Source: Acinetobacter seifertii (GTDB taxonomy: Bacteria > Pseudomonadota > Gammaproteobacteria > Pseudomonadales > Moraxellaceae). From it: 64,000 bases of DNA. Both the position numbers and the translations under genes were made by a program. The notes beneath the pieces are model-generated. The model did no database searches. It saw only the letters and a list, made by a program, of their open reading frames with translations, and was not told where the DNA came from. Positions 1 through 10,190 of the stretch are shown piece by piece. Position 1 is the first letter of the stretch; each line of letters begins with the position of its first letter. The DNA lies in contig NZ_KB851203.1 of NCBI RefSeq assembly GCF_000368065.1, positions 419,421-483,420 on the forward strand, written 5' to 3'.

Positions 1-824
1 AGTTTAAACATAGCTTCAATATTAAAGCTGATATGCAAATTTTAAACTATGGTAAAGCGACCTCAATTGATCAACAGCAACTTAAACAAGCCAAATCTGT
101 AGCTGAAGCAAGTAAAGGTTCTATGCTAGAAAACTTTATTAAAGGCTTTGGTGACAAACTCGGTCAAGGTGATGTGTTAGAGCATCCTGTGGGCACGCAT
201 AGTGACGTACAAGATCTAGATGCAAATCTGGCTGTACTTGCAGATAAAACCTATGACGCAACGCATGCCTATGACAAAACTTATAAAGCAGTATTTATTG
301 CCAAATTGACTGCTGAAAAACCGTCATATATTAAGTATTACTCTGTTCAACAGCTACAAGAAATTGCTGAGGTTTATGCTTACTGGTTCTCAGAAGAAGA
401 TACCTATAATCCTCAAGGAAAAGCCTTAGAACGCATTACAGCTTTACAGAAAAAGCATCATCTTGAGCAAGATGAGCAGTTTGACCATGAGTTAGGTCGT
501 GCTGTAGATCATATTGTAATAGAGACCATGCAAGGTAAAGCAGGGCGTGAAGCTTGGCAGAAACTACAGAAGCAATATAAACAGCCTGCCCAACTTTTCT
601 CAAAACAGTATCAGTTAGAGTTTGAAAAACAAAACGGTGTTTCTGCTGAAGAAAAACATTTGTTATCAGAAACGGCTGATATTTTAGGGAACGTTTATGT
701 GGCAGCTCGTAAACAACAGCTTACGGAAAAAACAATTCAGAAGTTAAAACCTGAACATAATGAATTTATTGATTATGAAATTTTCCGAGATGTTTATAAG
801 CAAATGGTCGCTGCTAAAAAATAG
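1..824 (+). CDS. Hypothetical protein, 5' end outside the window
   Basis: I do not recognise this family. The first ATG in the frame is at 33 and gives 263 residues, but the frame has no stop back to base 3 and there is no Shine-Dalgarno sequence before that ATG, so the gene probably begins to the left of the window. The visible protein is hydrophilic, rich in Lys, Glu and Gln, with no signal peptide, membrane segment or cysteine motif. It looks largely helical and cytoplasmic. It ends 10 bases before a strong bidirectional terminator shared with the convergent aroE. No function is proposed. Confidence 0.75.
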   Translation, partial: FKHSFNIKADMQILNYGKATSIDQQQLKQAKSVAEASKGSMLENFIKGFGDKLGQGDVLEHPVGTHSDVQDLDANLAVLADKTYDATHAYDKTYKAVFIAKLTAEKPSYIKYYSVQQLQEIAEVYAYWFSEEDTYNPQGKALERITALQKKHHLEQDEQFDHELGRAVDHIVIETMQGKAGREAWQKLQKQYKQPAQLFSKQYQLEFEKQNGVSAEEKHLLSETADILGNVYVAARKQQLTEKTIQKLKPEHNEFIDYEIFRDVYKQMVAAKK

Positions 825-834
825 TCAATGAGAT

Positions 835-869
835 AAAAAAAGAACCTACTTTAAGTAGGTTCTTTTTTT
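835..869. terminator. Bidirectional terminator between unknown gene and aroE
   Basis: An 11-bp perfect inverted repeat (AGAACCTACTT, one base, AAGTAGGTTCT at 841-863) is flanked by an A-run on the left and a T-run on the right. It can therefore terminate both converging genes. Confidence 0.85.
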
Positions 870-871
870 GT

Positions 872-1660
872 TTATAAGAAATCTCTTAAGTCTGGTCTTA
901 CACCATTCCAGATATAAAAAGCTTCAATCGCTTGGCCTACTAACATGCCAAAACCTTCTGCATAAGGCACATTACGTTGTTTAGCTTGATCTAGGAAACT
1001 AGATGGCTTGCCATAAGCCATCTCATAAGCATGTTTGAATTTTAATTTTTCAGGAAGTTGTAGAGCATCGCCTGAAAGGCTTGCAGAAGTCGCATTAACT
1101 ACAATATCAAAATTCCCTTCTAAGTCATTTAGAGAAATAGCTTGTAGTTGAGCTTGCGGAACTGCTGTTTTTAAGTCATCTACAAGTTGCTCTGCACGAG
1201 CCAGAGTTCGATTTGCAATCACAATCTTTTTAGCACCAGCCTGTACCAGTGGATAAATAACACCACGAGTTGCACCACCAGCCCCTAAAATTAAAATAGT
1301 TGTATTCTCAAGATTCCAATCTAATGCTTGAATTGCGGCAACTAAGCCTTGACCATCAGTATTGTCACCATGCAATTTGCCATTTTCCATCCATAACGTA
1401 TTTACAGCTTTAGCAATTTGGGCACGCTCAGTTAACACATCACATAAAGCAAAAGCTTGCTCTTTAAACGGAACGGTAACGTTCATACCACTTCCGCCTT
1501 CTGCAAAGAAGCCACGCATACTTGATTCAAAGCCATCGAGAGGGGCCAGTCGTTTTTGATAGTCGAGATCAACACCTGTTTTTTTAGCGAAAGCATGATG
1601 CAATTCAGGAGAGCGTGATTGTTCGATCGGGTTGCCAATTACTGCAAACTGTTTGGTCAT
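872..1660 (-). CDS. aroE: Shikimate dehydrogenase (NADP+)
   Basis: Reduces 3-dehydroshikimate to shikimate with NADPH in the common aromatic amino-acid pathway; cytoplasmic. From the chosen ATG the protein is 262 aa, the usual AroE length. The substrate site is visible as SRS (15-17), NVTVPFK with catalytic Lys66, and GDNTDG with Asp102. The nucleotide-binding loop GAGGATRG is at 126-133. A TTG four codons upstream would also open the frame, but ATG at 1660 has a GGA-type ribosome site and fits the family N-terminus. It lies downstream of hemF on the same strand, with a terminator between, so it is probably transcribed separately at least in part. Confidence 0.95.
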   Translation of the reverse strand: MTKQFAVIGNPIEQSRSPELHHAFAKKTGVDLDYQKRLAPLDGFESSMRGFFAEGGSGMNVTVPFKEQAFALCDVLTERAQIAKAVNTLWMENGKLHGDNTDGQGLVAAIQALDWNLENTTILILGAGGATRGVIYPLVQAGAKKIVIANRTLARAEQLVDDLKTAVPQAQLQAISLNDLEGNFDIVVNATSASLSGDALQLPEKLKFKHAYEMAYGKPSSFLDQAKQRNVPYAEGFGMLVGQAIEAFYIWNGVRPDLRDFL

Positions 1661-1790
1661 TCTTGTATCCAAAATTTTAAAATGGCGTAAAGCAGATAAA
1701 GCCTATCCTATACTGAATATTCAGCAGGCCTCACTATAAGTCAAATTGGCACAAGAAAAAATATTAGGAGGGTGTCAGAAAAGTTGAAAA

Positions 1791-1832
1791 ATAAAAAAGG
1801 AGATTCTTTAGGGTGGAAGCCAAAGAATCCCC
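1791..1832 (-). terminator. Terminator of hemF
   Basis: Read on the minus strand, GATTCTTT and AAAGAATC (1802-1809 and 1822-1829) form a hairpin followed by a T-rich run (the A-run at 1791-1798 on the plus strand). It lies 14 bases past the hemF stop. Confidence 0.7.
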
Positions 1833-1845
1833 AAAACAAAAAAAA

Positions 1846-2893
<1,048 letters not shown>

Positions 2894-2923
2894 AAACATT
2901 GTTTTTAAACTTTACACCTGAAA

Positions 2924-3526
2924 TCAAAAATCATCTTTTTGATAAAGGTGATCCATTCTTTCGCGTTTGGTTTTTAAATATTGTTCATTAAAAGGATTAC
3001 GACCTACGGTTAACGGTACACGGTCTACAACGTTAATACCTTGATCTTTGAGTGCCTGAATTTTCAAAGGATTGTTGGTAATTAACTTCACTTCTTTTAC
3101 TTTTAAGTGGTCGAGCATAATGCTACACATATCGTAACGACGTGCATCGGCAGGTAAATTCAATAGCAAATTGGCATCTACTGTATCGTGTCCCTGATCT
3201 TGTAGGGCATAAGCACGAATTTTATTGGTTAAACCAATTCCACGACCTTCTTGGCGTAAATATAAAATTACGCCTTGTCCTGCTTCATTGATGAGTTTTT
3301 GAGTCGCTTGCAATTGTGGACCACAATCACATTTCAATGACGCAAAAGCATCACCTGTTAAACATTCAGAATGTACACGGACTAAAACAGGGCCTGTTGG
3401 CGGATTTTCTAACCCTTTAGAAAGTGCCACATGTTCTTCACCTGTTGCTGGATCTTGAAACACAGAAATATTGAATTCACCAAAAGCGGTCGGGAGTTTT
3501 GATGTTGCAATGAACTCTATAGGCAC
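2924..3526 (-). CDS. ribA: GTP cyclohydrolase II
   Basis: First committed step of riboflavin synthesis: GTP to 2,5-diamino-6-ribosylamino-4(3H)-pyrimidinone 5'-phosphate, formate and pyrophosphate. The 200-aa length is that of the monofunctional enzyme. The zinc ligands are visible as Cys55, Cys66 and Cys68 in [10 protein letters not shown]...KCDCG, one residue offset from E. coli RibA. The catalytic block [10 protein letters not shown] is at about 90-99, and the GHDTVDAN and DARRYD motifs follow. It is divergent from dxs. There is no recognisable FMN riboswitch in the upstream gap. Confidence 0.96.
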   Translation of the reverse strand: MPIEFIATSKLPTAFGEFNISVFQDPATGEEHVALSKGLENPPTGPVLVRVHSECLTGDAFASLKCDCGPQLQATQKLINEAGQGVILYLRQEGRGIGLTNKIRAYALQDQGHDTVDANLLLNLPADARRYDMCSIMLDHLKVKEVKLITNNPLKIQALKDQGINVVDRVPLTVGRNPFNEQYLKTKRERMDHLYQKDDF

Positions 3527-3829
3527 AGATTAACTCATCTTTTAACCGAAAACGGTTTAAAGTATAGCGTAATGCTGGGAGATTGGTCGAATTGTCATAA
3601 TCATTTTGCACACTAAGGTTTTCTTTTTTGTATAAAGAAGACGATAATAGTTGATAAATAGTCAGATTATTCAGGATAATCTGCCAACCATACCCATAAT
3701 GTATGAGAGACTGCTTTGCATGATCTCGTTCGCAAATGTGGCTGATTGAAGGTGACTTCATTCGATTGTATGATCGACCCATTTTGACCCAGCTTAGGAT
3801 TTGCCAGGCTTATAAAGGCTTTGCCACAT
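3527..3829. other. Divergent intergenic region ribA/dxs
   Basis: About 300 bases with no convincing gene. A weak inverted repeat around 3543-3560 (AACCG, four A, CGGTT) lies next to the ribA start. A 101-codon minus-strand frame covers most of the gap but overlaps the ribA start in another frame and has no family features, so it is not called. Promoters for both flanking genes must lie here; I cannot place them with confidence. Confidence 0.5.
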
Positions 3830-5734
3830 ATGTTGTATACCGAAATTCCAACTCAACGCCCTGTTACGCCATTGTTAGATGCAATTGATCATCCTCAACA
3901 ATTACGTCAGCTCGAGCATAGCCAACTGGTTCAAGTGGCTGATGAGTTGCGTCAATATATTTTATATGCAGCAGGCCAGAGTGGTGGCCATTTCGGTGCT
4001 AACCTCGGCGTGGTTGAGCTGACGGTTGCGCTGCATTATTGCTTTAATACACCAAATGACCGTTTAGTTTGGGATGTGGGACATCAAGCATACCCACATA
4101 AAATCCTGACTGGACGTCGTGAACAAATTACCACTATCCGTTCAAAAAATGGTTTAGCAGCTTTCCCTGCCAGAGAAGAATCAGTTTTTGATACCTTTGG
4201 GGTAGGGCACTCATCAACAGCTATTTCTGCTGGCTTGGGCATGTCACTTGCACGCCGTTATCAAAATGACCCATGTGAAGTGGTGTGTATTGTGGGTGAT
4301 GGGGCAATGACTGCGGGCATGGCTTTTGAAGCGATGAATGATGCTGTTGCACATGATGCTGACTTGATTGTTGTACTCAATGACAATGACATGTCAATTT
4401 CTTGCAGTACGGGTGGCTTCGCTAAGCATTTAGCTGCAATTTGGGAAAAGGGTCATTTAGTTAATGTAGATGAACATGGTGAGGCTTACATTCAGCCACA
4501 CCCAAAATGGACTTATAACTCTCGCTTACACCAATCAGCAACCGATGCAGCAGATAATTTATTTAAAGCAATTGGTTTTGACTATTTCGGTCCATTTGAT
4601 GGGCATGATGTTACTCAATTAGCTCAAGTTTTTAACGCGCTCAAAAAACGTAAAGGACCGCGTTTAGTACACGTTTATACTAAGAAAGGAAAAGGATTTG
4701 CTCCTGCTGAAGCAGACCCGATTACTTACCATGCGATTGGTAAAATAAATGCTACCTCAGGTGGCAAAACTCCACCAAAGTATTCCGATGTATTTGGTGA
4801 ATGGTTGTGTGATGAAGCTGCTCAAGATGAACGTCTGCTTGCGATCACACCTGCGATGTGTGAAGGCTCAGGCATGGTTAAATTTGCCAAGCAATTTCCA
4901 CAGCGTTTCTTTGATGTAGCCATTGCAGAGCAGCATGCTGTAACACTTGCGGCTGGTATGGCTTGCGAAGGGCTCAAACCTGTTGTTGCAATTTATTCAA
5001 CATTCTTGCAGCGCGGTTACGATCAGCTTATTCATGATGTTGCTTTACAAAACCTTGATGTAACTTTCGGAATCGACCGTGCAGGTTTAGTGGGTGAAGA
5101 CGGCCCAACTCATGCTGGTGCTTATGACTATGCTTATATGCGTACTGTCCCGAATATGGTGATCATGGCGCCAAAAGACGAAAATGAATGTCGTCAAATG
5201 CTTCATACTGCTTATGTCTACAATGGCCCAGCCGCAGTACGTTATCCACGTGGTGCTGGTGTTGGTGTCGAAATTCAAAAAGAAATGACGATTCTTGAAT
5301 TAGGTAAAGCTGAAATCGTTGCAGAAATTAATGCAAACAATGATGAGCAAATTACAATTCTAGCGTTTGGTAGCCGTGTCATGGTTGCTATAGAAGCTGG
5401 TGAGCAACTTGCACAAAAACATGATGTCGGTGTGCGTGTGGTAAACATGCGCTTTGTAAAACCGCTTGATGAACAAATCATTCGAGACTTGGCTGAGCAT
5501 ACTCATTTATTCGTAACAGTTGAAGAACATGCGATTATGGGGGGTGCAGGCAGTGCAGTGAATGAGTTTATGGCACAAGAACAAATTGTTAAACCTATCA
5601 TTAACTTAGGTTTGCCAGACTCTTTCTTACATCAGGCTTCACATAATCAAATGCTGCAAGATTGTGGTCTAGATACGAAAGGTATTTTGAACTCAATTGA
5701 GAGAGCTTGGCTTAAGCAAAATCAGGTCGTTTAA
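3830..5734 (+). CDS. dxs: 1-deoxy-D-xylulose-5-phosphate synthase
   Basis: Thiamine-diphosphate enzyme condensing pyruvate and glyceraldehyde 3-phosphate; first step of the MEP isoprenoid pathway, also feeding thiamine and pyridoxal synthesis. From ATG at 3830 the protein is 634 aa. The TPP/Mg motif begins GDGAMTAG at about 156 with the paired Asn further on. The C-terminal transketolase half contains [17 protein letters not shown] with the catalytic Glu, and [19 protein letters not shown] at 3821 is in frame, but AAAGG at 3814-3818 is too close to it and correctly spaced for the ATG. Monocistronic or leading into suhB across a weak terminator. Confidence 0.96.
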   Translation: MLYTEIPTQRPVTPLLDAIDHPQQLRQLEHSQLVQVADELRQYILYAAGQSGGHFGANLGVVELTVALHYCFNTPNDRLVWDVGHQAYPHKILTGRREQITTIRSKNGLAAFPAREESVFDTFGVGHSSTAISAGLGMSLARRYQNDPCEVVCIVGDGAMTAGMAFEAMNDAVAHDADLIVVLNDNDMSISCSTGGFAKHLAAIWEKGHLVNVDEHGEAYIQPHPKWTYNSRLHQSATDAADNLFKAIGFDYFGPFDGHDVTQLAQVFNALKKRKGPRLVHVYTKKGKGFAPAEADPITYHAIGKINATSGGKTPPKYSDVFGEWLCDEAAQDERLLAITPAMCEGSGMVKFAKQFPQRFFDVAIAEQHAVTLAAGMACEGLKPVVAIYSTFLQRGYDQLIHDVALQNLDVTFGIDRAGLVGEDGPTHAGAYDYAYMRTVPNMVIMAPKDENECRQMLHTAYVYNGPAAVRYPRGAGVGVEIQKEMTILELGKAEIVAEINANNDEQITILAFGSRVMVAIEAGEQLAQKHDVGVRVVNMRFVKPLDEQIIRDLAEHTHLFVTVEEHAIMGGAGSAVNEFMAQEQIVKPIINLGLPDSFLHQASHNQMLQDCGLDTKGILNSIERAWLKQNQVV

Positions 5735-5769
5735 GCCTTTCACAAAAAATTTGAAACATTTTTTCCCAT

Positions 5770-5804
5770 AAAGCGCATTCATTTGCTAAAATGTATGCGC
5801 TTTT
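5770..5804 (+). terminator. Weak terminator after dxs
   Basis: A 9-bp perfect stem (AAAGCGCAT at 5770-5778, ATGCGCTTT at 5795-5803) with a 16-base loop and only four T at the end. Partial read-through to suhB is possible. Confidence 0.5.
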
Positions 5805-5855
5805 ATGCATTATTCTTTGTCAAAATCTTCAAATTTGTATTGTAGTGGGTGTTCA

Positions 5856-6686
5856 ATGGAACCTATGGTGGTTATGGCTGCGCGTGCGGCTCAAACAGTT
5901 GGTCAAGAGCTTTTAAAAGCGCATCAAAATCGTCATAAACTCGATTTGCAAGTTGAAGAGAAAGGCATTGATGGCCCAGTAACACGTGTAGATCGTTATT
6001 TGGAACAATTAACGATTGATACATTACGTAAAAGTTATAAAAACCATAGCTTCTTAGGTGAAGAGTTTGGTATGCAAGAAGGCAAAGGCCACGATGCAGA
6101 CTGGTGCTGGGTCATTGACCCGCTTGATGGCACGCAAAACTTTATTAATGGTTTCCCTCATTTCTGTATTTCTATTGCAGTTCAACATAAAGGCGTTACT
6201 CAGCACGGCGTAATTTACGACCCAGTGCGTGACGAATTGTTCTCTGCAAGTCGCGGTCGCGGTGCGGTTATGAACCAACGCCGTATTCGTGTAAATGTAA
6301 AAGATAGCTTAGAAAATACATTCTTGGCAGTAGGCCATCCTTACCGTGCCAAACGTGATGGTGAGATCGTATCTTATGCAGAACAACATTTCGCATCATT
6401 ATTAGCAGTGACTCAAGCGGGTGCTCAAATCCGTCGTGGTGGTTCAGCTGCTCTTGACTTGGCTTATGTTGCTGCTGGTCGTTTCGATGGTTTCTTTGAA
6501 CTTGGTTTAAAACCATGGGACATCGCTGCTGGCGAGCTTATTATTAAAGAAGCGGGCGGTGTAGTCGTTGATGCTCGTGGTGGCAATGATTCACTTGAAA
6601 ATGGTCAAGTGATCGCATGTTCACTTAAAATGTTAAAGCCATTAATGCAAACCGTTGTTCCTGCTTGGGACAAAGCTGCAAAATAA
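5856..6686 (+). CDS. suhB: Inositol-1-monophosphatase family protein SuhB
   Basis: Mg-dependent, Li-sensitive phosphatase of the IMPase fold. In E. coli SuhB also joins the rRNA antitermination complex. The protein is 276 aa from ATG 5856. Metal ligands are visible: the Glu pair in FLGEEFG (about 69-70), IDPLDGT (87-93) and PWDIAAGELIIKEAGG near residue 220. The open frame runs 17 codons further upstream, but the family begins at MEPMVVMAARAA, so the later ATG is used. A terminator follows directly. Enzymatic assignment is firm; the antitermination role is by analogy only. Confidence 0.93.
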   Translation: MEPMVVMAARAAQTVGQELLKAHQNRHKLDLQVEEKGIDGPVTRVDRYLEQLTIDTLRKSYKNHSFLGEEFGMQEGKGHDADWCWVIDPLDGTQNFINGFPHFCISIAVQHKGVTQHGVIYDPVRDELFSASRGRGAVMNQRRIRVNVKDSLENTFLAVGHPYRAKRDGEIVSYAEQHFASLLAVTQAGAQIRRGGSAALDLAYVAAGRFDGFFELGLKPWDIAAGELIIKEAGGVVVDARGGNDSLENGQVIACSLKMLKPLMQTVVPAWDKAAK

Positions 6687-6710
6687 TTTAGAAATAGTTT
6701 CTCTGTTAAG

Positions 6711-6735
6711 ACCCTCTTTTTATAGAGGGTTTTAA
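6711..6735 (+). terminator. Terminator of suhB
   Basis: ACCCTC and GAGGGT pair (6711-6716, 6725-6730) and are followed by a T-run. Confidence 0.75.
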
Positions 6736-6816
6736 CTTTTTAATGATCGGTAAAATACAAATAATAATAGAAATAACGAGAAAGTTGATTAAAACACATG
6801 ACTTTTAAATTCTTTC

Positions 6817-6825
6817 TGCTATAAT
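6817..6825 (+). promoter_or_regulatory. Extended -10 promoter for the helicase leader
   Basis: TGC-TATAAT is a perfect extended -10 element. No consensus -35 stands at the correct distance, which is typical of extended -10 promoters. Transcription would begin near 6832, giving a leader of about 267 bases before the helicase ATG. Confidence 0.65.
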
Positions 6826-6831
6826 CCGCCC

Positions 6832-7098
6832 ACGCACTTAAATTTCCGTTCATTACCTGAACATTCTGTTCTATTCATTGTAAGCGCACGCTGTCCATAG
6901 AGAGGACCATTTCTTGCGCCCCGATCGCTCAGCGATTCTTCAGGTTCGGCCGTAATCAAGCGTGCGTTTAATCCACATCGTCGTTACTCGGATTGCCGCT
7001 GAATAATATAAGGTTCAGCTAATTTTGCTTTGCCGCTTTGTGCCGATGTCTATTTTGTACTTATTAAAAATGGAGCACCCATTAGGGTGAAACTCTCT
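6832..7098 (+). promoter_or_regulatory. Structured 5' leader of the DEAD-box helicase gene
   Basis: The roughly 400-base gap between suhB and the helicase is not empty. CGCACGCT (6885-6892) pairs perfectly with AGCGTGCG (6959-6966), enclosing two smaller hairpins: GTCC/GGAC (6893-6896, 6904-6907) and ATCGC/GCGAT with a three-base loop (6924-6928, 6932-6936). A further AATCC/GGATT hairpin lies at 6970-6994. The GC content of this segment is clearly above that of the surrounding spacer. Together this resembles a multi-branched regulatory RNA. Cold-shock helicase genes such as E. coli deaD have long regulatory leaders; a like role here is inference. I do not recognise a named RNA family. Confidence 0.5.
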
Positions 7099-8967
7099 AT
7101 GAGCAAAACTTTTGCCGAATTTTCTTTGCATGAAACCTTACAACAAGCGCTTGAAGGTTTAGGTTTTACTACCCCGACTCCTGTGCAAGAACAATCTATT
7201 CCTGCAGCTTTAGAAGGTAAAGACCTTTTAGTTTCTAGCCAGACTGGTTCTGGTAAAACTGCAGCTTTCTTATTGCCGACATTAAATAACTTGGCTGGTC
7301 AAGAAACTTTCGTTCCGTTCAAAGAACGCATGAAAGCTGTAACTCAACCAAATATTTTGGTTATTTCTCCTACTCGTGAATTAGCACAACAAGTAAGCCA
7401 AGATGCAATTGCATTTGTACGTCACATGAAAGGTGTTCGTATTGCTGCAATTATGGGTGGTATGCCATTTGCTAAACAAATTCAACAGTTAAAAGGCGCG
7501 CAAGTTGTTGTTGCAACACCGGGTCGTTTACTTGACTTGGTAAACCGTCGTCAAATTAAATTAGACCAAGTAGATGCTTTAATTGTTGATGAAGCGGACC
7601 GTATGCTTGACCTAGGCTTCTCTGAAGACTTAGAAGCAATTAGCGAATTAGCGGCTAACCGTAAACAAACATTAATGTTCTCTGCAACATTTGCTGATCG
7701 TATTATTCGTCTTGCAGCATGCATGATGAAAGATCCAATGCGTATCGCAATTGAAACTGGTCATTCAACCAATACAGATATTACGCAAACATTGCATTGG
7801 ACTGATGGCTTTGAGCATAAGAAAAAATTACTTACTCATTGGTTAAGTGATGAAAACTTAGATCAAGCTGTGGTTTTTGCAAGCACTCAAGAAGACACTG
7901 ATATGTTGGCTGAAGAACTTGCAGAAGCAGGTCATTCAGTTGTTGCACTTCACGGTGCGATGCCACAAACAGTTCGTAACCGTCGTTTACGTAGTATCCG
8001 TGAAGGTCGTGCGAAGATCTTAGTTGCAACTGACGTTGCTGCTCGTGGTCTTGACGTACCGACTATTTCTCACGTAATTAACTTTGGTCTTCCGATGAAG
8101 CACGAAGACTACGTACACCGTATTGGTCGTACAGGTCGTGCTGGTCGTACAGGTCAAGCGATTACTTTAGCGACTTATCGTGAACGCGGTAAGATTCGTG
8201 CACTTGAAGAATACTTAGAAGCTCGTTTAAGCGTTTCTGAAATTGAAGGCTTAGAGCCATCTCCACCTCCTGCTCGTTCAGGTCGTGATGGTGGTGGTCG
8301 TGGTCGTGGCGGCAATGGCGGTGGCCGTGATGGTCGTCGTGGTGGTGGTTTTGGCGGTGGTCGTCGTTTTGAAGGCGAAAGCAACTTCAAACGTCGTGAA
8401 GGTGGTCGTGATGACCGTCCACGTCGTAGCTTTGATGACAAGCCACGTGGTGATCGTCCATTCGGTGGCGAAGATCGTCCGCGTCGTGAGTTCAATTCAG
8501 ATCGCCCACGTCGTGAAGGTGGTTTTGAAGACCGTCCACGTCGCGAGTTCAACTCTGATCGCCCACGTCGTGAAGGTGGTTTCAATGATAAACCGCGTTT
8601 TGACTCGAATGATGATAACCGTGGTAACCGTGTAGACTATAAACCACGTCGTGAAAGCGGTTTTGGTGATCGTCCAAAACGTAGCTTCGGTGGTGAAGAT
8701 CGTCCACGTCGTAGTTTTGATGACAAGCCACGTGGTGAGCGTCCGTCATTTGGTGGCGAAGATCGTCCACGTCGTGAGTTCAACTCAGATCGTCCACGTC
8801 GCGAAGGTGGTTTTAATGATAAGCCACGTCGTAGCTTTGATGACAAACCACGTGGTGAACGTCCATCGTTTGGTGGTGAAGATCGTCCAAAACGTAGCTT
8901 CGGTGGTGAAGATCGCCCACGTCGTAGTTTTGATGATAAACCACCGCGTCGTAAATTCGACCGTTAA
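7099..8967 (+). CDS. DEAD-box ATP-dependent RNA helicase with Arg/Gly-rich repeat tail
   Basis: ATP-dependent unwinding or remodelling of RNA, probably in ribosome assembly or mRNA turnover. The 622-aa protein has the complete helicase core: Q motif with TPTPVQ (about 25-30), Walker A QTGSGKT (48-54), PTREL (91-95), DEAD (164-167), SAT (195-197), and HRIGRTGR near 340. From about residue 390 to the end the sequence is a disordered, basic tail made of imperfect units of the type GGEDRPRREF, NSDRPRREGGF and DDKPRGERPSF. ATG 7099 gives the normal RhlE/DeaD N-terminus; the upstream TTG at 7030 is rejected. It is close to RhlE/DeaD, but I cannot decide between those names from sequence alone. Confidence 0.93.
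   Translation: MSKTFAEFSLHETLQQALEGLGFTTPTPVQEQSIPAALEGKDLLVSSQTGSGKTAAFLLPTLNNLAGQETFVPFKERMKAVTQPNILVISPTRELAQQVSQDAIAFVRHMKGVRIAAIMGGMPFAKQIQQLKGAQVVVATPGRLLDLVNRRQIKLDQVDALIVDEADRMLDLGFSEDLEAISELAANRKQTLMFSATFADRIIRLAACMMKDPMRIAIETGHSTNTDITQTLHWTDGFEHKKKLLTHWLSDENLDQAVVFASTQEDTDMLAEELAEAGHSVVALHGAMPQTVRNRRLRSIREGRAKILVATDVAARGLDVPTISHVINFGLPMKHEDYVHRIGRTGRAGRTGQAITLATYRERGKIRALEEYLEARLSVSEIEGLEPSPPPARSGRDGGGRGRGGNGGGRDGRRGGGFGGGRRFEGESNFKRREGGRDDRPRRSFDDKPRGDRPFGGEDRPRREFNSDRPRREGGFEDRPRREFNSDRPRREGGFNDKPRFDSNDDNRGNRVDYKPRRESGFGDRPKRSFGGEDRPRRSFDDKPRGERPSFGGEDRPRREFNSDRPRREGGFNDKPRRSFDDKPRGERPSFGGEDRPKRSFGGEDRPRRSFDDKPPRRKFDR
8395..8966 (+). repeat. In-frame imperfect repeats in the helicase tail
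   Basis: DNA units encoding DRPRREF-NSDRPRREGGF and DRPRRSFDDKPRG recur many times, with wobble-position differences between copies. They are old duplications under protein-level selection rather than fresh slippage, but the copy number could vary between strains. They also create long open frames on the other strands, which are artefacts. Confidence 0.85.
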
Positions 8968-8982
8968 TCTTTAAAAAGATTT

Positions 8983-9015
8983 AAAAAAAGGCCAGTTAAC
9001 AAACTGGCCTTTTTT
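8983..9015 (+). terminator. Terminator of the helicase gene
   Basis: GGCCAGTT (8990-8997) and AACTGGCC (9002-9009) form an 8-bp stem flanked by A-run and T-run. Confidence 0.85.
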
Positions 9016-9074
9016 ATTTTTCAGTTTTGCTATAAAATAATAAAGTGTGAAGTGGTTCAAATTTAATTGTAATA

Positions 9075-9245
9075 ATGCGTAAAAGTAATCGAAAAAGGGC
9101 GTCTTTGACATGGTTGAGTAAATTATTACTTCAACATGGTTTGCCATATCTTTTTATTGTACTCGCTTTGTGCAATGGGATTTACTTTGCCTATGCTTTG
9201 CTAACAGGCCATTTTGTAGATCAGCTCCAAGTGCTCAATCAGTAA
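9075..9245 (+). CDS. Small membrane protein, 56 aa
   Basis: A complete short gene. The product starts MRKSNRKRASLTWLSK and then has one clear hydrophobic segment of about 25 residues (roughly 23-46, HGLPYLFIVLALCNGIYFAYAL), ending with a short polar tail. The basic N-terminus followed by one membrane span suggests an inner-membrane protein with the N-terminus in the cytoplasm. It stands alone between the helicase terminator and the mla promoter region, 126 bases before mlaF. No clear Shine-Dalgarno sequence precedes the ATG. I do not recognise a family; it could be a genuine small protein or a chance frame, though the composition favours the former. Confidence 0.55.
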   Translation: MRKSNRKRASLTWLSKLLLQHGLPYLFIVLALCNGIYFAYALLTGHFVDQLQVLNQ

Positions 9246-9371
9246 ATTCCCTTCAAAAACTAACTTATATTTATACATTTACTTGTCTTTGCTTTTGTCA
9301 AAATTACAACAAGATTCCCAAAATTCAGTGTTATAGTATGCGGGCATAAAAGTGCAGGAATGATTGCCATT

Positions 9372-10190
9372 ATGAATAATAAAACTCCTCTCTCGACTCA
9401 GTCACTCATTGAAGTGAAAAATTTGAGTTTTAATCGAGGGGAACGCGTCATTTATGACAATATTAGTTTAAATATACGTCGCGGTCAGATTACGGCCATT
9501 ATGGGACCATCTGGTACAGGTAAAACGACTTTATTGCGTTTGATTGGTGGACAACTTGTTCCTGATCAGGGTGAAGTTTTGCTTGATGGTAAAGATATTG
9601 CTCAAATGTCGCGTCAGGAATTGTTCGCCGCTCGTGCGCGTATGGGAATGCTCTTCCAAAGTGGCGCTTTATTTACCGATATGTCGGTTTATGAAAATGT
9701 CGCTTTTCCAATCCGTGCACATACCAAGCTTTCTGAAAATTTGATTGCTGAACTGGTTGCTTTAAAGCTTGAGTCTGTTGGCCTGCGAGGAACAGAACAG
9801 CTCATGCCTACAGAGTTATCAGGCGGTATGAATCGACGAGTTGCTTTGGCTCGTGCAATCGCGCTTGATCCAGATTTAATCATGTATGACGAACCATTTG
9901 CTGGGCAAGACCCGATTGTAAAAGGTGTTTTAACTCGTCTAATTCGTTCGTTACGTGAAGCTTTGGATTTAACCACCATTATTGTTTCGCATGATGTTTC
10001 CGAAACCTTATCTATTGCCGATTACATTTATGTCGTAGCGGAAGGAAAGATTCAAGGGGAAGGAACGCCGGAAGAATTGCAAAAATATGCTTCTCCTTTT
10101 GTAAAACAGTTCTTAACCGGTTCGGCAGAAGGTCCGGTTGAGTACCAGTTTAGCCATCAAGCTTATTTAGATAACGAGGTTCGTCCATGA
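9372..10190 (+). CDS. mlaF: Mla phospholipid transport ATP-binding subunit
   Basis: ATPase of the MlaFEDB inner-membrane ABC complex, which moves phospholipids between the inner membrane and the periplasmic carrier MlaC to keep outer-membrane lipid asymmetry. The protein is 272 aa from ATG 9372. Walker A GPSGTGKTT, ABC signature LSGGMNRR and Walker B LIMYDEP are all intact. An in-frame ATG at 9360 overlaps the AGGA that most likely serves as ribosome site, so the later start is chosen. First gene of a five-gene operon; its stop overlaps mlaE by four bases (ATGA), indicating translational coupling. Confidence 0.95.
   Translation: MNNKTPLSTQSLIEVKNLSFNRGERVIYDNISLNIRRGQITAIMGPSGTGKTTLLRLIGGQLVPDQGEVLLDGKDIAQMSRQELFAARARMGMLFQSGALFTDMSVYENVAFPIRAHTKLSENLIAELVALKLESVGLRGTEQLMPTELSGGMNRRVALARAIALDPDLIMYDEPFAGQDPIVKGVLTRLIRSLREALDLTTIIVSHDVSETLSIADYIYVVAEGKIQGEGTPEELQKYASPFVKQFLTGSAEGPVEYQFSHQAYLDNEVRP

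Noticed and set aside
3477..3782. 101-codon minus-strand frame upstream of ribA
   Set aside because: It overlaps the ribA start in another frame, has unusual composition and no recognisable feature.
3527..3829. FMN riboswitch before ribA
   Set aside because: I could not find the conserved junction blocks of the FMN element on the minus strand of this gap; only one short hairpin is visible.
8175..8974. Long open frames on other strands and frames within the helicase tail
   Set aside because: They are created by the Arg/Gly codon repeats of the helicase. Their products are simple mirror-type repeats (RRGRS, VVVV) without a ribosome site.
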